Program-made: the position numbers and the translations under genes
The notes under the pieces: model-generated
Databases searched by the model: none
The model's input: only the letters and a program-made list of their open reading frames with translations
Told to the model about the DNA's origin: nothing
Assembly (NCBI RefSeq): GCF_014651615.1
Contig: NZ_BMXF01000003.1
Location: 620,001 to 684,000, forward strand
Direction of reading: 5' to 3'
Origin: Persicitalea jodogahamensis
Lineage (GTDB): Bacteria > Bacteroidota > Bacteroidia > Cytophagales > Spirosomataceae
DNA: 64,000 bases
Shown here: positions 46,575 to 55,248 of the stretch, in pieces
Layout: every line of letters begins with the position of its first letter
How positions within the stretch are numbered: position 1 is the first letter of the stretch

Positions 46575-47552
46575 ATGAAGACCAAACTTCTTTCAGGTCT
46601 CTTTTTGGGGGCCATCCTGCTGACCTTTACCGCCTGTGAAGATCACCGCCTCAGCCCTGATGCCAATTTTCCGGAGCGCATCGAGTTTTTCGCCGAGCGG
46701 CAGTATCCCGAAGGCATCGCGTACTCACAAAAGCTGGATCGGTTCGTACTAACTTCCCTCACTCAGGGAAAAATTGGCACAGTCAGTACGGACGGAAAGT
46801 ACGAAGACCTGGTCTCTGACCCGGCCCTCATTAGTGGGGTAGGGGTCAAAGTGGCGGACAATCGCATTTTTGTGGCCAACAGCGATAACGGGGTATCAAG
46901 CAAAAGCAGCCCCGCAACAGCAGCCCAAACGGCAGAACTTCTGGTGTTCAACATTGATTCGAGGAGCTTGGAGCGCCGCGTGAACCTCGACGATCTATTA
47001 CCCGGGGCCCGGCATTTTGCCAACGATCTGGCTCTTGGTCCCGATGGTACGGTGTACATTACCGATTCATTTTCACCCGTTATTTACAAAGTCACCGCTG
47101 ATGGTTCAGCCAGTATCCTGGTTCGTGACGATGTGCTGTTTTCCAGCCCCATGTTTGGACTCAATGGAATTGTTTACCACCCCAATGGGTATTTGATCGT
47201 GGCGAATACGGGTACGGGTAAACTCCTCAAAGTGGATTTGACCAATGGGAACGCTATTTCGGAAGTGATGGGAATTGGTAGCTTGCCCGGTGATGGCCTC
47301 ACTTTGGTCGGAACGTCTGATCTTTATGTAGTTACGGGCGGAAATAAAGTGGCGCTTGTCCGAAGCGCCGACAATTTCGTCAATGCCAGGGTGGCTGATT
47401 CACAGACTGACGGCTACGCTCAGGCTACGACGAGTACCTACGTCAACGGGCAAATTTTTACCCTGAATGCCCGGATCGGTGAAATCGGCGCGGCTATGGG
47501 CGACCCATCCAAACTGACATCCAACACTTACAGCATCCAGCGGTACAAATAA
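46575..47552 (+). CDS. SMP-30/gluconolactonase-like beta-propeller lipoprotein
   Basis: This is a periplasmic lipoprotein with 325 residues (lipobox FTAC). The repeated blades (PEGIAYSQKLDRFVLTSLTQ, FANDLALGPDGTVYITDSF, LNGIVYHPNGYLIVANTGTG) show the SMP-30/gluconolactonase/LRE-like propeller. Members hydrolyse sugar lactones or simply bind ligands; the metal-binding residues cannot be assigned with confidence. It is 94 bp from the regulator gene and may not belong to the amino-sugar unit. Confidence 0.82.
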   Translation: MKTKLLSGLFLGAILLTFTACEDHRLSPDANFPERIEFFAERQYPEGIAYSQKLDRFVLTSLTQGKIGTVSTDGKYEDLVSDPALISGVGVKVADNRIFVANSDNGVSSKSSPATAAQTAELLVFNIDSRSLERRVNLDDLLPGARHFANDLALGPDGTVYITDSFSPVIYKVTADGSASILVRDDVLFSSPMFGLNGIVYHPNGYLIVANTGTGKLLKVDLTNGNAISEVMGIGSLPGDGLTLVGTSDLYVVTGGNKVALVRSADNFVNARVADSQTDGYAQATTSTYVNGQIFTLNARIGEIGAAMGDPSKLTSNTYSIQRYK

Positions 47553-47553
47553 G

Positions 47554-47581
47554 GGGAATAATTTTCAGGGAAATTATTCCC
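47554..47581. other. Hairpin after the propeller gene
   Basis: An 11-bp perfect stem (47554-47564 with 47571-47581) and a 6-nt loop start 1 bp after the stop at 47552. No U run follows on the plus strand, so it may be a weak terminator or an RNA stabiliser. Confidence 0.6.
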
Positions 47582-47644
47582 GGAAGGGCGATGGGGTGTA
47601 TATTGGGGCGATCCCATATCCATAAATCCATTAGAATCGTCGCT

Positions 47645-48616
47645 TTGAAACTTACCACAGAAGTATCTGTTTTGCCCCTTGATTGGCAAATTTCCCATCA
47701 AACGGAGGTCTTTACCATCGGTTCATGTTTCGCCGAGGTACTTGGCAACCAGTTGATCGACAATAAATTTCCGGTGTTGAGCAATCCTTTCGGGACAATT
47801 TTCAACCCTTACTCTATTGCCAAAGTACTGACGATGGCTCTGGATGGAAAGTACCCGAACGAAGAACTGTACACCCAGAATAGTGATGGAATCTGGCGCC
47901 ACTATGACTTCCATTCATCTTTTTTGGGAAATAGTCAAGAGGAATTAGCTGACAAATTACTCGATACCTTAGCGAAGGTTCGGGAATTCCTGCAATCGAC
48001 CGAGGTGCTGGTTGTAACCTTTGGAACGGCCTACGTGTACCGTTATCGAAGTAATCTTTCCTTAGTGGCCAATTGCCACAAGACCCCTCAAAGTGCTTTT
48101 GTGAAGGAACTACTCGGCTACGAGCAGCTGCAGAATACCTGGGGCGACCTGATACGCAGGCTAAGGACGTCCCGTAAAGTCATCCTGACTGTCAGCCCGG
48201 TACGGCACACCCGTGATACGCTGTCGCTCAACCAGGTAAGCAAGGCGGTGCTGCGGCTACTCTGTCACCGGCTTTCAGAACAATATAAGAATGTGAGCTA
48301 TTTTCCCAGCTATGAGATAATGATGGATGAGCTGCGCGATTATCGTTTTTACAAGGAAGACCTGATTCACCCCAGTGCATTAGCCGAAAAATTGATCTTC
48401 CAGAAATTTTCGGATGCGTATATTTCAGAAGAATCTCGGGGAACAATGGAAAGCTGGCAAGCCGTGCAAAAGATGATTGCACACCGTCCTTTTCAAAACC
48501 AAACCTCCTCGTATCAAACTCATCTGCAAGCTACCCTGGAAAAGCTGAATGAGTTGGCTGAGCAGATTTCGGTAGAGGAGGAAATTCAGAACATCAAAGA
48601 GAAGCTGGGTACCTGA
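47645..48616 (+). CDS. GSCFA family protein
   Basis: This protein belongs to the GSCFA family (PF08885), named after the motif visible here as TIGSCFAEVLG, within an SGNH-hydrolase-like fold. It then has SNPFGTIFNPYSIAKVL and, later, VSPVRHTRD, both typical. I chose TTG 47645 (LKLTTEVSVLPLDWQ), because family proteins begin about there; an ATG at 47591 would add 18 residues with no family match. It has 323 residues, no signal peptide and an unknown role. A strong terminator follows. Confidence 0.85.
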   Translation: MKLTTEVSVLPLDWQISHQTEVFTIGSCFAEVLGNQLIDNKFPVLSNPFGTIFNPYSIAKVLTMALDGKYPNEELYTQNSDGIWRHYDFHSSFLGNSQEELADKLLDTLAKVREFLQSTEVLVVTFGTAYVYRYRSNLSLVANCHKTPQSAFVKELLGYEQLQNTWGDLIRRLRTSRKVILTVSPVRHTRDTLSLNQVSKAVLRLLCHRLSEQYKNVSYFPSYEIMMDELRDYRFYKEDLIHPSALAEKLIFQKFSDAYISEESRGTMESWQAVQKMIAHRPFQNQTSSYQTHLQATLEKLNELAEQISVEEEIQNIKEKLGT

Positions 48617-48643
48617 TTCACCCAACCATATTGAAAATCTAAA

Positions 48644-48687
48644 AAATCGCCCCCTCAGATGGTTCAATCTGAGGGGGCGATTTTTAT
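48644..48687. terminator. Bidirectional rho-independent terminator
   Basis: A perfect 19-bp stem (48644-48662 with 48669-48687) with a 6-nt loop, GC-rich in the middle and A/T at both ends, lies between the convergent GSCFA and DUF2723 genes. It is the strongest hairpin in the window. Confidence 0.92.
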
Positions 48688-48708
48688 AGGAACAAAACCG
48701 TTCGACGC

Positions 48709-51675
48709 CTACTGTCCGATGTTGAAGCCACTGATGTGCCTCTGAAAAATAGCATCGTACTTCTGGGCAGCCTCCTCTTTACCTGATTCTCTCAGCGAGT
48801 TCACGATCGTTTGCAGAATATAGAGGTCGATGTTTGCGTCGCGCTGGTTGCTGCTACCGTTCTCCCTGGCGAAGTTGAGATTTTCATCTGCCCGCGAGGC
48901 CATGGTATCGGCGATTTCCATCGCTTTTTTGTCTTCGCCCAACTGGAATAGCGGTCGGATGTAGTTAGACGAAATCTGGTCGTAGGGAATGCTCTTATCC
49001 GGCATCACTTCCAGAATTTTGTTCAAGGCCAGTTTGGCTTTGTCCATTTTGTTTTCCGCAATCAACTGCCCAACCAGGCGTAGGAACGCGATACGCGCTG
49101 TAAAGACGGGCGAACCCAGGAATGTGTTGTCGTAGTACGTATTCGGATTATTCAATTCCCGCCATGCCATCTTGGTCATCAGGTTATTATACATGATGTC
49201 GGAGTTAACGTAGCCGTCCGTCGCATTGGGAACGAACACGGGCAGCAATCGGTAAGCGTAGCCTTCCACCTGCATGTATTCTTTCAGGCTCAGGTAGTTG
49301 GAGCTTGCCAGGGTGGACGAGAAATAAATCGGACGCTGCCAGTTGTTGGTAGCAATGATATCCAGCATGATAAGGTCAGACTTATACAGATCGCTCTTGC
49401 CGATGGTCCAGCTGATGGAGTCACGCAGGAAAGGCAGCATATCGGGTTTCAGGATACCCATTTTGCTGACGCTGGCAACATCCACGGGCAGAAACAGCAC
49501 AGAAGAAGGCAGGATGGAAGTCATGTCCCCACTCGTCAGCGGTACCTGAATCGCCTTGTTCTCGGATTTCACCAGGCCCATGTACTCTTTCAGGTTGATA
49601 CCTCCCTTCACACCGGGAATTTCGTAAAAAGGCACGATATCGTTTTTACCGAACATGTAATTGTCGTGTTCGAGCGAAATGGGGAGGGGAGCCGACTCGT
49701 AGGTCTGCCTTTTCATCTGATCGATGTACCAGTCGGTACCTAGCAGGCTGAGGTTACAGACGCGCACGTCGGTGCGGAACCCTTCCGTTTCCTGCACGTA
49801 CCAGAGTGGGAAGGTATCGTTATCGCCGCCCGTAAACAGGATAGCGTTTGGAGCACAGCTACTGAGCAAATTCTTGGCAAAATCAACGGAATGATACCGA
49901 TTGCTTCGGTCGTGATTGTCCCAACCCTTGAATCCCATAATGGCCGGCACGATCAGTCCAATAGCGGTTGCGAGTCCCGCCCGGGTCGTGGCATTCTTGA
50001 CAAAAGATGCTATGCCTTCAGCGATGGAAACTACCCCAAAGCCAATCCAGATACAGAATATGTAGTATGAGCCTACATAGATATAGTCGCGCTCACGTGG
50101 TTCGGTTGGTGGAGAGTTCAGGTACACAACCAGCGCCACGCCTGTCAGGAAGAACAGGAGCCCCAATACCAGCAGATCGCGCCGTCGGCGAAAGTACTGG
50201 ATCACGATACCCAGCAGTCCCAGCAGGAAGGGGAGCATGAAGAAGTTGTCATGCGCTTTGTTATGAGAAATAGCGTAAGGGAAATCCTTGGCTGCATCCA
50301 GTGGCAGCAGGTTGCCTGCGCCTTCCTCGTCGCTCTCGCGGCCCACGAAGTTCCACATAAAGTACCGCCAGTACATGTGGCCGATCTGGTACTTAAACAT
50401 GAAACCCAGGTTGTCCGCCATCGACGGTTTCTGACCTTCGGCCAAGCCCTGCATCTGACGGTAAAGCTGCGGGTGATTGGATTGCGTGCTGTACATTCGG
50501 GGTAGCAGCATACTGGTGCCCGGTTCGTATTCGTACTCAGGCTTGTAGTCGATAATAGCGTACTTGCCTCCTTGTTTACGGTAGATAGGTTCGCCACGAT
50601 TTTGCTTGATGGGGCGGGAGACGAAAGTCGGGCCGTACAACAGCGGACGGCTGCCATACTGCTCGCGTTTCAGGTACGATACAAAGCTTAGTGTGCCGTC
50701 GGGGTTGTTTTCGTTGATGGGCGGATTGTAGTTGGCGCGTACCAGCACAAGCAGGTAGCAGGAATAGCCGATCAATACGAAAGCCAGCGACAGTAAAGCC
50801 GTATTCAGCAGAGCGTTCTGCTTAATCTGGGAGTATCGGATACCGTAAACCAAAGCTCCCAGGAAGGCAACGATAAAGAAGATGGTACCGCTGCCAAAAG
50901 GCAGGCCCAGAAGATTGACGAATTTGATTTCGAACCAGCCGGCCAGACTTGGCAGGCCGGGAATGATACCCGAGTTGATGATCACAAGGATCACTCCACC
51001 CGCTATGAAAGCCAGCAGGCCACCAAAAATGGTGATCTTATCGTACTTTTTGTAGTAATACACCAGGGCCAGACCCGGGATCGTCACCAGGTTCAGCAGG
51101 TGGACGCCGATGGAAAGGCCGATGAGGTAGGCAATGAATATCAACCATCGATTCTCGGCGGCAGGATCATCGATGCGCTCCCACTTGAATACTGCCCAAA
51201 TGACGATAGCGGTAAAGAAAGACGACATGCCGTAAACTTCCGCCTCAACCGCTGAAAACCAGAACGAATCGGACCAGGTGTAAGCCAATGCGCCAACTAC
51301 CCCGGAACCAAGCAGCAGAATAGTGTCTGCCAGGGTGAGATCAATTTCTTTCTTGCGCAAAAGCTTCAATCCCAACAGGGTGATCGTCCAGAAAAGGAAT
51401 AATATGGTGAATGCGCTGCTAAGCACGGAAACCATATTGACCCAGTAGGCTACCTGCGTGACATCACCAAAGGAAAGCAAAGAGAACAGCCGGCCAATCA
51501 AAAGGAAGAAGGGGGCGCCCGGAGGGTGGGGGACTTGTAATTTGAAAGCACATGCGATGAACTCACCACAGTCCCAGAAGCTGGCGGTGCGTTCGACGGT
51601 AAGGGCGTAGGTAAGGAAGGCAATCGCGAATACAATCCAACCGGTGAGGTTGTTGAAGCGGTTGTAGCGGGTCAT
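48709..51675 (-). CDS. DUF2723 / GT117-family membrane protein
   Basis: This is a large membrane protein with 988 residues. The N-terminal part has about ten or more spans and the family start (LTGWIVFAIAFLTYALTVER, then SFWDCGEFIACAFKLQVPHP) that resembles protein O-mannosyltransferases. The soluble C-terminal part carries AILFTGGDNDTFPLWYVQE and helical repeats at the end. In current family naming DUF2723 corresponds to glycosyltransferase family 117. It probably transfers a sugar from a lipid carrier at the periplasmic face. It stands alone. Confidence 0.88.
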   Translation of the reverse strand: MTRYNRFNNLTGWIVFAIAFLTYALTVERTASFWDCGEFIACAFKLQVPHPPGAPFFLLIGRLFSLLSFGDVTQVAYWVNMVSVLSSAFTILFLFWTITLLGLKLLRKKEIDLTLADTILLLGSGVVGALAYTWSDSFWFSAVEAEVYGMSSFFTAIVIWAVFKWERIDDPAAENRWLIFIAYLIGLSIGVHLLNLVTIPGLALVYYYKKYDKITIFGGLLAFIAGGVILVIINSGIIPGLPSLAGWFEIKFVNLLGLPFGSGTIFFIVAFLGALVYGIRYSQIKQNALLNTALLSLAFVLIGYSCYLLVLVRANYNPPINENNPDGTLSFVSYLKREQYGSRPLLYGPTFVSRPIKQNRGEPIYRKQGGKYAIIDYKPEYEYEPGTSMLLPRMYSTQSNHPQLYRQMQGLAEGQKPSMADNLGFMFKYQIGHMYWRYFMWNFVGRESDEEGAGNLLPLDAAKDFPYAISHNKAHDNFFMLPFLLGLLGIVIQYFRRRRDLLVLGLLFFLTGVALVVYLNSPPTEPRERDYIYVGSYYIFCIWIGFGVVSIAEGIASFVKNATTRAGLATAIGLIVPAIMGFKGWDNHDRSNRYHSVDFAKNLLSSCAPNAILFTGGDNDTFPLWYVQETEGFRTDVRVCNLSLLGTDWYIDQMKRQTYESAPLPISLEHDNYMFGKNDIVPFYEIPGVKGGINLKEYMGLVKSENKAIQVPLTSGDMTSILPSSVLFLPVDVASVSKMGILKPDMLPFLRDSISWTIGKSDLYKSDLIMLDIIATNNWQRPIYFSSTLASSNYLSLKEYMQVEGYAYRLLPVFVPNATDGYVNSDIMYNNLMTKMAWRELNNPNTYYDNTFLGSPVFTARIAFLRLVGQLIAENKMDKAKLALNKILEVMPDKSIPYDQISSNYIRPLFQLGEDKKAMEIADTMASRADENLNFARENGSSNQRDANIDLYILQTIVNSLRESGKEEAAQKYDAIFQRHISGFNIGQ

Positions 51676-51987
51676 TTTACTAGTTGAAAGTTGAAAATGG
51701 AGAGTTGAGAGTGAGCAATTTTCTCACGTTTGCTCGATTAACCTTTGATTCAGTACATTGAACCTAGGCCCAAAATTAGTAAAATAACCCCAACGGCAAG
51801 TTTTCGGCGTTCTTAAAAAAGGTTAACGGGGAGCGGTTCGAGTGAAGAGAACATGGGGCATTGGGGTAAGGGTGAAAAGGTTAAAGGTCAAACGTCGTTC
51901 TACGAATATCAGTAATATCCTGTACAACATTCTTCAACCTTTTAACCCTTACCCTTTTAACCAAGAAGGTGGCGATTACCAGTACCA
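51676..51987. other. Intergenic region with a GGTTAAA-type palindrome
   Basis: These 312 bases lie between the DUF2723 start and the stop of the ABC permease gene. They hold a run of GTTGAAA/GTTGAGA words (about 51680-51715) and the large imperfect palindrome at 51864-51954. No reading frame is supported. Confidence 0.7.
51864..51954. repeat. Large imperfect palindrome, copy 1 of a GGTTAAA-type element
   Basis: The arms 51864-51886 and 51932-51954 pair over 23 bp with two mismatches around a 45-nt loop. The left arm contains AAAAGGTTAAAGG, which occurs again in the palindrome at 56770-56821. Confidence 0.75.
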
Positions 51988-53331
51988 TTAAATTTTATAA
52001 AATATCCATTTGCCCAATTCCTTGTAAGACACCTTCTTGCCATACATGAGAATGCCAACCCGATAAATTCGGGCAGCGAGCCACACCGTCCCCATCAGGC
52101 CCAGAACCAGCAGAATCATGGACAAGGCCAGCTGCCAGCCGGGCACTCCGAATGGCACCCGAACCATCATTACGATGGGTGAAGTGAAAGGAATGATGGA
52201 GGCCCAGAAGGCCAGCGGTCCATCGGGATCGCGCAGGGCGAATTGCGCAAAAAAGAAAGAAATAATGATGGGCATTGTAATGGGCAGCATGAACTGCTGC
52301 GTATCGGCGTCATTGTCCACTGCCGCACCTACCGCACCAAAAAGCGCACTGTAAAAGAAGTAGCCCCCCAGGTAGTAGAATAAAAAGCAAGCGATGATGT
52401 AAGGTATGTTGAGGCTGCTCACCGCACCAAGTACCTCTGTGACAGGGTTGTCATTACCAGCGGAAGTGGCGGCAGTACTCATGGCTCCGCCCGCGGGCAT
52501 GCTCTTTTGGACCTGCTCAATCTTTGCCTGAGGGTTGTCTCCCATTTTGTCTTTGAATGCATAGCCAGCCGCCGAGATGAACAGCACAGTAAGCAAAATC
52601 CAGAGTACAAACTGGGTCAAACCCACGAGGGCGACCCCCACGATCTTGCCCATCATCAGTTGGTAAGGCTTGACCGATGAGATAATTACTTCAACAATAC
52701 GGCTGGTTTTTTCTTCCGTGACACCGCGCATGACCTGCGTGCCGTACACGAATACCGATAGGTAGATCATGAATGCACAAATACCACCGATAATTGTCGC
52801 CGCGCCGGAGCTGCTGCTTTTCTCCCCCTCCTCGTTCAGACTGATTGTTTCAGAGCTGACGTTTACGCGGGCATCTTCGATAATTTTCCGGGTAATACCC
52901 GCCTCCGTGAGCTTAATGTTCTCGATTTGCCGCTCGATGGTTTTCTCTATGTCGCTTTTAAGGTCAAGACTTACGTTTTTGGCAGCGTAGATGCGGACAT
53001 CCTTCGGGTGATCAAGGACATCTTTCGGAATAAATACCAGAGCGTTGACTCCGCTTCCCTTGTTGGTAGTAAAGGCTGATTTTGCCGAATCCAGCGGCTC
53101 ATTGATATAAGTGAATTTGAGTTCTTCCGTGTCCTTGAACTGGTTGATGAAGAGTTTACTTTCATCAAGTACTTCAATGGTTTTGCTTTCCGTGCTGCCG
53201 ATGGCAATCCAGATCATAGCGGCATAGAAGCCCACGAACAGAAAAGGCGTCAGGAAAGTCATGATGATGAAGGATTTTTTCTTCACCCTCACCAGGTATT
53301 CGCGTTGGAGAACCAGGAGAATATTTTTCAT
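51988..53331 (-). CDS. ABC-2 transporter permease (NatB-like)
   Basis: This is the membrane subunit of an exporter with 447 residues from ATG 53331. It has one N-terminal span (KKKSFIIMTFLTPFLFVGFY), a large periplasmic loop and five or six C-terminal spans (SVFVYGTQVMRGVTEEKTSR, IVEVIISSVKPYQLMMGKI), the ABC-2/NatB pattern. A longer frame to 53382 would add 17 residues before the start of the fold. It follows the ATPase gene by 156 bp. The exported substrate is unknown; sodium ions are one possibility for this family. Confidence 0.9.
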   Translation of the reverse strand: MKNILLVLQREYLVRVKKKSFIIMTFLTPFLFVGFYAAMIWIAIGSTESKTIEVLDESKLFINQFKDTEELKFTYINEPLDSAKSAFTTNKGSGVNALVFIPKDVLDHPKDVRIYAAKNVSLDLKSDIEKTIERQIENIKLTEAGITRKIIEDARVNVSSETISLNEEGEKSSSSGAATIIGGICAFMIYLSVFVYGTQVMRGVTEEKTSRIVEVIISSVKPYQLMMGKIVGVALVGLTQFVLWILLTVLFISAAGYAFKDKMGDNPQAKIEQVQKSMPAGGAMSTAATSAGNDNPVTEVLGAVSSLNIPYIIACFLFYYLGGYFFYSALFGAVGAAVDNDADTQQFMLPITMPIIISFFFAQFALRDPDGPLAFWASIIPFTSPIVMMVRVPFGVPGWQLALSMILLVLGLMGTVWLAARIYRVGILMYGKKVSYKELGKWIFYKI

Positions 53332-53487
53332 ATCAATTTTTTGAACCACAAAGCGAACCCGTCGTGATGCCGGATCGCACAAAGGGAAAAGGTTTTATAA
53401 GTCGGTAGATAGGTTGTTTAAATATCCAGTTTCTTTTAAGCAGTCAAAAGGAGCGTTTCGGGAGAAATTCCCTTTTTCCGACCGAAC

Positions 53488-54402
53488 TCAGGATTCAGGT
53501 ACTTCATTCACCGCCCGCATGAACACATCGCTCATCGACGGAATGTTTTCGCCGAACGAGTGTATTTCTACTTTGGGGAGGAGGTCTTGCAAAAGCTGGT
53601 TGGGCGAGCCACCTTCGGGGAGCCGTATCTGGCTGCGGGTCAGGCCGGCCGGCAACACACGCGACTCGGTGATCTGATACAGCTCAGCCAGGCCATTCAG
53701 GGTGCCGCTGTGCTCCACAAAAAATGTGTTCGTCTTGAATTGTTCCTTGATCTGCTTCTTCGGGCCGTCAAGTACCTTCTTCGAGCGATGGATGAGGGCG
53801 ATGTAGTCGCATAATTCTTCGACGGTTTCCATCCGGTGGGTCGAGAATATGATGGTGCTGCCCTTTTCGCGCAGCTCCAGAATCTCGTCTCGTATGAGAT
53901 TGGCATTGATGGGATCAAAGCCGGAGAATGGCTCGTCCAGAATAATCAGATCGGGCTGATGCAGGACGGTCGACACGAACTGTACTTTCTGTTGCATTCC
54001 TTTCGACAGGTCCGAAACCTGCTTGTCCCACCAGGTTTTGATATCGAACTTCGTGAACCAGATTTTCAGCTTGTCCATTGCCTCGCTTTTGGAAAGGCCT
54101 TTCAGCCGGGCCAGATAAAGCAGCTGGTCGCCGACTTTCATCTTTTTATACAAGCCACGCTCCTCGGGCAGATAACCGATGCGGCGGATGTGGTCTTCAT
54201 TGAGCGGCTGTCCGTCAAAGAGTACTTTGCCCTCATCCGGTCCGGTGATTTGGTTGATGATGCGAATCAGCGAGGTTTTCCCTGCGCCATTCGGTCCGAG
54301 GAGTCCAAAGATACTGCCCTTTGGAATGTTGATGCTCACGTCGTCCAGCGCCCGGTGCTCGGCGTAGTCTTTGACGATATGGTGGGTTTCAAGGATATTC
54401 AT
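53488..54402 (-). CDS. ABC transporter ATP-binding protein (NatA-like, DUF4162)
   Basis: This is the ATPase that drives the permease encoded downstream. It has 304 residues: Walker A GLLGPNGAGKTSLIR, a signature variant LSKGMQQKVQ, Walker B LIILDEPFSGFDP and the switch His in IIFSTHRME. A C-terminal DUF4162 extension follows (KTNTFFVEHSGTLNGL). It starts a two-gene transporter unit, with a terminator upstream of it at 54546-54582. Confidence 0.94.
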   Translation of the reverse strand: MNILETHHIVKDYAEHRALDDVSINIPKGSIFGLLGPNGAGKTSLIRIINQITGPDEGKVLFDGQPLNEDHIRRIGYLPEERGLYKKMKVGDQLLYLARLKGLSKSEAMDKLKIWFTKFDIKTWWDKQVSDLSKGMQQKVQFVSTVLHQPDLIILDEPFSGFDPINANLIRDEILELREKGSTIIFSTHRMETVEELCDYIALIHRSKKVLDGPKKQIKEQFKTNTFFVEHSGTLNGLAELYQITESRVLPAGLTRSQIRLPEGGSPNQLLQDLLPKVEIHSFGENIPSMSDVFMRAVNEVPES

Positions 54403-54545
54403 TTAGTCCGATTTGGTAGGAGCGAAACAACGGCTTCGCTCAATCTGCTGGGGTGAAGGTATGGTTGGCGGCTTCAAAATTGCAAAGGATTACGTCCCGG
54501 TACAAAGGTGATTTCAACAAAGGTGCCGGAATTGGGATAAGTGGT

Positions 54546-54582
54546 AAATAAAAAAAACGAGTGGAATGTTTTCCACTCGTTT
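54546..54582 (-). terminator. Rho-independent terminator
   Basis: A perfect 12-bp stem (54555-54566 with 54571-54582) and a 4-nt loop, followed on the minus strand by a U run read from the A tract at 54549-54557. It closes the minus-strand gene that stops at 54604. Confidence 0.9.
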
Positions 54583-54603
54583 CATTATCGCTTTTTAGTG
54601 TAA

Positions 54604-55041
54604 TCAAACGTACTTGGGACGTACCTGGAACAAAATCCAGCCGCCGATGATGAAGCTTAAAATTAATGAGAAGAAGCTGAAAGTGATGAGGTTGATCGCC
54701 AGATTGAGCAAAAAAGCGTAGTACATCAAGTCCCAGCCGCGCTTGCTTCGGGCACGAAGTGGAGAAAACGCCAATAGGTAAATTACCGCGACGATGCCCA
54801 GCCCGATGATACTGACCCACATTTTCCAGGTTGAGCCATAGGCACCAACGCCGATCGAAGCAACACTCACAAAAGAGCCCACACCTACCAGCCCTAAAAA
54901 GCCGAGAATGCCAAAAATTGCACCTATCAGGGCTCCCCAGGGGGCCACCGTTACTAGTATTTCGACCAGACTATCAGGGAAGGCGGGGAATTTGGCGAAC
55001 AAGTCGCGCATTTCTTTTTCGAGGGGAAGTTCTTTTTCCAT
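54604..55041 (-). CDS. Small four-span membrane protein of unknown function
   Basis: This is a 145-residue membrane protein with four predicted spans (GALIGAIFGILGFLGLVGVG, MWVSIIGLGIVAVIYLLAF, FLLNLAINLITFSFFSLI, ILSFIIGGWILFQV). A short charged N-terminus (EKELPLEKEMRDLFAKFP) precedes them. I do not know the family; similar proteins are common as hypothetical chromosomal genes in Bacteroidota. It has its own terminator. Confidence 0.8.
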   Translation of the reverse strand: MEKELPLEKEMRDLFAKFPAFPDSLVEILVTVAPWGALIGAIFGILGFLGLVGVGSFVSVASIGVGAYGSTWKMWVSIIGLGIVAVIYLLAFSPLRARSKRGWDLMYYAFLLNLAINLITFSFFSLILSFIIGGWILFQVRPKYV

Positions 55042-55183
55042 GTGTAATCGTATAGTTGAGGGAGGAGGTTTAGATTAATTTCAGCCAAACTAAACTAAAT
55101 CAGCCACAGAAACAACAGAAAGCTTGTAATCAATGACTAATCGGTCGTTTTGGCTGTGTGATCAGAGTATTAGAGCCGTAAAA

Positions 55184-55224
55184 CGCCAAAGCCACAAAGT
55201 CTTTTTCACTTCGTGGCTTTGGCG
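55184..55224 (-). terminator. Hairpin terminator after the ATP-grasp gene
   Basis: A 12-bp perfect stem (55184-55195 with 55213-55224), extended inward by 4 bp after one mismatch, lies 25 bp beyond the stop of the minus-strand ATP-grasp gene. Its reading as the terminator of the four-gene operon is likely. Confidence 0.75.
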
Positions 55225-55248
55225 CGTCATACTGTGTCGATACTGTGC

